A stretch of DNA of 64,000 bases from Symsagittifera roscoffensis (Eukaryota; Xenacoelomorpha; Acoela; Convolutidae). The translations under genes and the position numbers were made by a program. The DNA is taken from contig NC_087070.1 of NCBI RefSeq assembly GCF_963678635.1, positions 4,374,539 to 4,438,538 of the forward strand, in the 5' to 3' direction. This document shows, piece by piece, positions 59,125 through 64,000 of this stretch. A model generated the notes under the pieces. It was not told the DNA's origin. It did not search any database and was given only the letters and a program-made list of their open reading frames with translations. Numbering within the stretch: position 1 is the first letter of the stretch; each line of letters opens with the position of its first letter.

Positions 59125-62100
59125 TCAGCCTATACTTAAATAATATTTCTTATGTAGATATACTTGTATGTTCGTATCAGAGAATATCACGTGTACAAGC
59201 GCGTACAATTCCCGAGGATGCAGTCTTCCTCTATTTGGATCGTACACTGGAAGCGAAAGCTCCTTCACGTCCATTTCCACAAGGAAGTCCCTCAGCCTCG
59301 TCAAAGACAAGACTAGGTTTTCTGGGTCCACGTGCTGCTTCTCTGTCGCCCTCGTTACCAAGAAGCACAAGTACTTTCCCGGTATCTGCGACACCGCCGG
59401 AGGTAAGGCTGCTACGCCCCCTATCCCTGGTCTTTGCTTCCAAAGGAATTCCACGTTTTTGTATTCCCTCTTAAAATCTGCCGCTAGCGCTGTCCTAAAA
59501 CTCATGTCTGCGGTGATTGCTATCGCACATGTTCTGTTTGTGAGTATGAAATCACTGTCTGTTAGTATTATGTTACTAGAATATTCATTTGGTAAATTAA
59601 AATATGACTCAACTACCCTGCCTATGTCAGGTTTCTTAGGTTCTTCACCTGTTTCTGCTTCTAAGTCTCCTGTTTCTCTTGCTATTCTTAATTTTTTTAT
59701 TATCAAGTTTTCAGTGTGGGTAAGTCCTACCCCCACTCCCCGGACAAAAATATCCATCGGCGTCCCCGTCGATCGCATACCGGGTATTAAGTCAAGGTTA
59801 GAAGCTGGAATGAGAAGTTGTCCTTCCTGGGCAGCCCAGGAAGGATCATCTCGTTCGGTCTTAATGTATTTCGCGCTTTCGCGATCTACGTCTTGAATCG
59901 TAACGTTGGTCTCTTTAGGGTCTGATGTCATTTCGTTCAGCCACTCTAAGACGCGCAGGTTCGTCAGGTCTTGTTCATTTGACTGCTGTTGCTCATCGTC
60001 GAATTCTACTTCGGGTTTCGACCAGTCATCAACCCACTCATCGTTGTGATCATCGACTATGTCAATGTCTTGTGACACGGTTATTTCCTCTAAACCCACT
60101 ATTTCCTCCACTATTTTCTTTAGATCTATCCTATCCACTACAAAGTCGTCACCGTAAGGATTGTATTTCTTTCTTTGTCTCGTCCCGTCCTTCTGACGAG
60201 TCTGAATCGTGAACGGAAGATCTGGTTCCAAGTTCTTGGGAACCTCTGTCTGTTCGGGATCCTGCCAATCTTCCTCTGCGTAGGGTAAGGTTTCATCGTC
60301 CGCTTCGATCTGTTCGTTTGGATCCAGGTCCAATGGTGTATCCGTACCTTCCTCTACGACTTCGTTTCCATCGTTCTTCTCCCTGGTGCCTTTTTCATTG
60401 ACCTCACAAGCAGGATCCATCATTAGATAATCCCCTTCTTCCATGTCTGCAGGTATACACCAGTCTTCTGTCGACGGATTGTGTGGCTTGATGTTCTCGT
60501 AGTGGGCGGCTCGGCCAGTACTCAGTCTATAAAAGCGTCCCTCCTGGTGCACCTCCGTAATCATGAAGGGTCCCCTCCATTTCTTTAGAAGTTTCTTTGT
60601 CCCTTTCGGTGGTATAACGTTCTGAAATACCCATACGTAGTCTCCCACCGAGTGAGCCTTTGCACCAGCTGCTTTCTTGTCGAATCTTTTCCTCTGCCTT
60701 GCCTGTGCCTGCTGAGTGTTTCGTCTACACAAATCGTTCAACTCCTGTTGGCGTTTGATCACATCCCTCACGTAGACCTGTGGGGACGTTTTCTTTCCCT
60801 CATATTCTGGGTAGAAGAATGTCAAGGGTAAAGACTTCTCGTGTCCCGTCAGCATCATGTATGGACTAACTCCAGTTGTGGAGTGTTGCGTGCTATTATA
60901 AGCTCCCATCACCTGTGGTAGGTATCTGTCCCAATCGGTCATGTACCTGGAACAATATACCCTCAGCATCGACACTAACGTCCTATTCTGTCTTTCCACT
61001 AAGCCATTCGTCTGAGGGTGGTATGTCGTGGAGTGAGCCTGAGCGACTTGTGACCGTCTCATAAGCTCTTTCGTAAGCTCGCCTACGAAAGCCGTTCCAT
61101 TGTCCGATTGAAACGTCATTGGACAACCATGTCTTGCTATCCACGTATTGATCAGGTGGTCGCATGTCTCTTCCGCCGAGGCAGTTATGCAGGGCACGGC
61201 CTCTGCATACTTCGTGAAGTGATCTATCATGACCAAGACTTGGTTGTAACCGCTGTCTGTCATGCATATCTTCTGGTGATCTATCTGCACCACCTCGTTG
61301 AATTCAGACGACTCAATCGATTGTAAAGGAAATCGCAACTTCCTAGGATCCTTGACCTGTTGGCATGACAGACATGCTGTCACCCATTTCTCGCATGCCT
61401 TTTTCATCCCAGGCCACTCAAAGCGCTTCAGGATCCTCTGATACACTTTGTCGATCCCTTGATGGCCCATCTGATCATGCGACCTGAATAATAGTTCTGT
61501 CTGATAGAGTTGCGGCAATACTATCGCGTTATATTTGTATAAGACCTTGTCTTCTTCTCTTCTCCTGCAAGCCACGATCCCGTCCTTGTTCAGATATAAT
61601 CTCCCCTCCTTCTGCATGAAGTATTGTCTCAGGATCCTATAGCTGTCTTCTTCCAGGTCACCTTTGTCAGGTGCACCGTTTTCTATCCACCTTTTTAGGT
61701 TGCTTGTCATGCGATCATTTCTCTGCGCCCTTAGAAGGTCCGAGAGTCTGTATCTCGCCTTCAAGTACGTCTTCATGACCCTCATCTGACTATTCAGCTC
61801 GTTGGGCTGATGTGTGTCTTCTTCCATCTTAACGCACCAAATCTTCGCCAACGGTTGTGTTTCTTGCTGAAACGGCTGAAGATCAGTCCTGACTACCTCT
61901 TTCTGTGGCAACAGGCTTATCGAACGTTTCGATACCGCTATCGTTTCTAAGTCATCCGCTGCGTTGTCGAAGACTCTTTCGCTTGGTATTAGGTAGCGAT
62001 CACTGTCAGGATCCTGGTACACCTCTCTGTCCAGGTCTCTCGCCCGAGTTTCCACTAGTAGCGTGTGTATCGCCAGTTCTGACAGTTCGGATCCCGAAGT

Positions 62101-64000
62101 CGAATTCCTGTCGGAATAGGTATCCATTCCTGAGTTTCGGGATTCATCATCCGTCGAAGGTGTTGTGCTGGAGACTGCACGCTCCTCCAGATCATGTCTG
62201 TATTTCCTTCGCATCCATCTGAACTCCCCGGACAAAACCTTGTTCTCTAGGTCCTGTTTCTCATCAGGAATTTTCTCGTCTATCTCGGACTCCCCGGACC
62301 AATTCACTTGTCCCGGGTGTTGATCTTGTGATCGCTGGTTTTTCTCCTTATCCTTCTCCCCGGACAAATAGTCTTGCAGCAGATTTTGTTTTACAACTTC
62401 ACCCTCTTTATCCCGGTCTACAAAGGTGACAGTTTTCTTTTGCTTGCCGCTCTCCTGTCCTTTCTGTCCGTAAGAAGTACTGGTTAAAATCTCTTGGGGT
62501 ATTGAGGATACTAGTTGCTGAACTATTGTCCTACAATCCCTCTCGTTCTCTTCGTGTTGTCGTCTGGACGGCATGATCTTGACCTTCTCACTGACTGTTA
62601 GCGATGCCACTGCTGCTGTCCACTCGGGGTTATCTCTGGTCACTTCTCTTTCTAACAATCCACCCAGCATCCGCATCACTTGGGGTGTGACTTGCACCGT
62701 TTTATCCAATAATGAGAGGCTGTTTATATTCATGCGAGAGAGTTCTTGCTGGACCAGGTTCGAGCGCAGCAACAGATCCAATGGGACCGGGTCCTCCCTT
62801 GACAGGATCTTTATCTCTGCTGCTTTCTCTACAGGTAACTCAGGATGCCCTGGAATTGGATGTCCAGACTTATCCAACCATCTCGTTAAGGGAAGCGCTT
62901 CATAAGTTTCTTTGTCCAAAAACGAGAATCCCTCCTTTACTTCCGCCTGATTAGCCTGCTTCTGCTCCAATCTTTCATAGAACTCAGTTTTCTTACTGAG
63001 GCTGTCAGCATTCTGGTGTTTATCACGCATCCTATGTTCGATTATCATATGGTAGCCATCCAGTCTTACTATCCATCTACCAATATAACTCTGATCCATC
63101 GAGTAGGTCTTCAACCAGGATAACGCTCTGTTGTCCACGCGTAACTTGAAGGGAGCGCTCCCCAAGTATGCACGGTACTTCTCCACGAAGGTGACTACTG
63201 CAAACATTTCTGCTTTTGGTGCGCCATATTTCATCTCTGTGTCACTCAAGACTTTGCTGCCGTATGCAATGGGACGGAGAACTGTTCTTCCGTTCCATTC
63301 TTGCTCTTGATGCAATATTCCTGAGATGGCCACCACCGATGCGTCTGTGTCAAGAACATACATGCCCTTTTCTGTAGGCATGCCCAGCACTGGCGCTTCG
63401 CACAGTTCCCGCTTTATGTTCTCGAAAGCAACTTGTGCCTCATCGTTCCATTCGAACTTCTTCCCTTTGTTGCGCATCAGCTTCTGCATCGGATACACCT
63501 TGTCCGCATATCCTTTAATGAATTCACGGTAGTAATTGGCAAACCCTAGGAAGCTCATGAGCTGTGTGTCCGTTCTAGGAGCTTTCCATGTCAGCACAGC
63601 CTCTACTGCTTCTGGATCTGGCCTCACACCATGCCTGTCCACCATTCTTCCCAGGTACTTGATCGAATCCCTAAGGATTTCACATTTCGATGGTTTGCAT
63701 TTCAAGCCTGCTCTTTTCATACATCCGAAGACCTCATCGAGCCGATCAATGTGATCCTCCAGGGTCGGTGTCGCAATGACTACATCATCCACGTAGCACA
63801 TCAAGAGATTCCCGTACTTTTTGGTCACTCCTGTCAAAGCCTGAGCCATCAGCCTTTGAAAAGTTGCTGTTGCATTGCACAAGCCGAAGGGCATCCTCTT
63901 CCACTGGTACAACCCCAATTCGCATGCGAATCCGGTTTTCTCTCTGTCCTTCTTTCGCAGAGGAACCTGCCAGAAGGCAGAACCCAAGTCCAATGTGGTG
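59125..64000 (-). CDS. Giant element copy B, pol (RT, RNase H, integrase, macro-like domain), 5' end outside window
   Basis: The frame is open to the window edge. The visible protein has over 1620 codons and ends at TGA 59127-59125. Order: RT from LDLGSAFWQ with YVDD; RNase H (DTDAS, AEMFAVV, VDNRAL, NADSLS); linker with SGE repeats (about 440 residues); integrase (zinc domain SHDQMGHQG and CLSC; core QIDH, SDNG, GLVERQN); SH3-like domain; acidic tail; and a C-terminal macro-like domain of about 140 residues beginning near FILTNRTCAIAITADMSF. Unlike copy A there is no break before the macro-like domain, so it belongs to the pol polyprotein. A true start codon cannot be placed from this window. 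Confidence 0.92.
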   Translation of the reverse strand, partial: TTLDLGSAFWQVPLRKKDREKTGFACELGLYQWKRMPFGLCNATATFQRLMAQALTGVTKKYGNLLMCYVDDVVIATPTLEDHIDRLDEVFGCMKRAGLKCKPSKCEILRDSIKYLGRMVDRHGVRPDPEAVEAVLTWKAPRTDTQLMSFLGFANYYREFIKGYADKVYPMQKLMRNKGKKFEWNDEAQVAFENIKRELCEAPVLGMPTEKGMYVLDTDASVVAISGILHQEQEWNGRTVLRPIAYGSKVLSDTEMKYGAPKAEMFAVVTFVEKYRAYLGSAPFKLRVDNRALSWLKTYSMDQSYIGRWIVRLDGYHMIIEHRMRDKHQNADSLSKKTEFYERLEQKQANQAEVKEGFSFLDKETYEALPLTRWLDKSGHPIPGHPELPVEKAAEIKILSREDPVPLDLLLRSNLVQQELSRMNINSLSLLDKTVQVTPQVMRMLGGLLEREVTRDNPEWTAAVASLTVSEKVKIMPSRRQHEENERDCRTIVQQLVSSIPQEILTSTSYGQKGQESGKQKKTVTFVDRDKEGEVVKQNLLQDYLSGEKDKEKNQRSQDQHPGQVNWSGESEIDEKIPDEKQDLENKVLSGEFRWMRRKYRHDLEERAVSSTTPSTDDESRNSGMDTYSDRNSTSGSELSELAIHTLLVETRARDLDREVYQDPDSDRYLIPSERVFDNAADDLETIAVSKRSISLLPQKEVVRTDLQPFQQETQPLAKIWCVKMEEDTHQPNELNSQMRVMKTYLKARYRLSDLLRAQRNDRMTSNLKRWIENGAPDKGDLEEDSYRILRQYFMQKEGRLYLNKDGIVACRRREEDKVLYKYNAIVLPQLYQTELLFRSHDQMGHQGIDKVYQRILKRFEWPGMKKACEKWVTACLSCQQVKDPRKLRFPLQSIESSEFNEVVQIDHQKICMTDSGYNQVLVMIDHFTKYAEAVPCITASAEETCDHLINTWIARHGCPMTFQSDNGTAFVGELTKELMRRSQVAQAHSTTYHPQTNGLVERQNRTLVSMLRVYCSRYMTDWDRYLPQVMGAYNSTQHSTTGVSPYMMLTGHEKSLPLTFFYPEYEGKKTSPQVYVRDVIKRQQELNDLCRRNTQQAQARQRKRFDKKAAGAKAHSVGDYVWVFQNVIPPKGTKKLLKKWRGPFMITEVHQEGRFYRLSTGRAAHYENIKPHNPSTEDWCIPADMEEGDYLMMDPACEVNEKGTREKNDGNEVVEEGTDTPLDLDPNEQIEADDETLPYAEEDWQDPEQTEVPKNLEPDLPFTIQTRQKDGTRQRKKYNPYGDDFVVDRIDLKKIVEEIVGLEEITVSQDIDIVDDHNDEWVDDWSKPEVEFDDEQQQSNEQDLTNLRVLEWLNEMTSDPKETNVTIQDVDRESAKYIKTERDDPSWAAQEGQLLIPASNLDLIPGMRSTGTPMDIFVRGVGVGLTHTENLIIKKLRIARETGDLEAETGEEPKKPDIGRVVESYFNLPNEYSSNIILTDSDFILTNRTCAIAITADMSFRTALAADFKREYKNVEFLWKQRPGIGGVAALPPAVSQIPGKYLCFLVTRATEKQHVDPENLVLSLTRLRDFLVEMDVKELSLPVYDPNRGRLHPRELYALVHVIFSDTNIQVYLHKKYYLSIG

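Larger units (their letters stand above)
48022..64000 (-). mobile_element. Giant LTR retrotransposon, copy B (incomplete at window edge)
   Basis: Minus strand: pol (63999 to 59125, open at the edge), spacer, 1933-codon SGNH ORF, 1043-codon ORF, 3'UTR, polypurine region, 3' LTR at 48022-48971. All three ORFs are free of frame breaks over almost 14 kb. Proteins are about 97 percent identical to the matching parts of copy A, while LTR and UTR are clearly more diverged, a sign of selection on the coding parts. Copies A and B are tail-to-tail with 1.2 kb between LTR ends. The 5' half (gag, leader, 5' LTR) is beyond 64000. Confidence 0.92.

Overview
The window is a transposon-dense stretch of an AT-rich animal genome. 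It shows spliced genes with GT-AG introns, TTTCAG-type acceptors, a secreted C-type lectin, a Rab28-type GTPase, and several classes of eukaryotic transposable element. No host species can be fixed from sequence alone. An invertebrate is likely. An acceptor only five bases before the Rab28 start codon would fit spliced-leader trans-splicing (known in nematodes and tunicates, among others), but an ordinary 5'UTR intron is equally possible.

Layout. (1) 1-16.5 kb: a two-exon secreted C-type lectin gene (2529-2686 and 16102-16453, + strand) whose single 13.4-kb intron is a transposon nest. It holds a complete fold-back element (3950-5420). A second, decayed fold-back copy (about 6190-15371) contains a 364-bp hAT-type miniature element (6631-6994, 8-bp TSD) and a 7.16-kb Ty3/gypsy element (8153-15313, - strand, 349-bp LTRs, 5-bp TSD AAACC). 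(2) 16.5-25.4 kb: AT-rich DNA with only a probable LINE remnant and a small tandem repeat. (3) 25.4-30.3 kb: a divergent LTR of the giant family, a decayed reverse-transcriptase element on the - strand, and a split LTR fragment. (4) 30.3-46.8 kb: copy A of a giant LTR retrotransposon (+ strand), internally deleted. (5) 46.8-48.0 kb: a 1.2-kb gap holding element debris and one exon of a Rab28 homologue. (6) 48.0-64.0 kb: copy B of the giant element (- strand), tail-to-tail with copy A, with intact downstream ORFs; it runs off the window.

The giant element is the main novelty. Adding the 6.9 kb missing from copy A gives about 23.4 kb: LTR (about 0.92-0.95 kb), 2.9-kb leader, gag with two zinc knuckles, Ty3/gypsy-type pol (RT, RNase H, a linker of about 440 residues, integrase, acidic tail and a Poa1p-like macro domain), then a 1933-codon ORF with an SGNH (GDSL) hydrolase domain, an in-frame TAA, a 1043-codon ORF of unknown family, and the LTR. 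Nucleotide-level oddities suggest extra cis-signals: a decamer shared by the 3' polypurine tract and four sites in pol that are read in two different frames, three palindromes sharing one core but with covarying flanks, and a leader studded with copies of AATCCGGARGGGT.

Domain calls were made by eye from motifs. Element boundaries at LTR, TIR and TSD edges were read directly from the sequence. No database search was possible.
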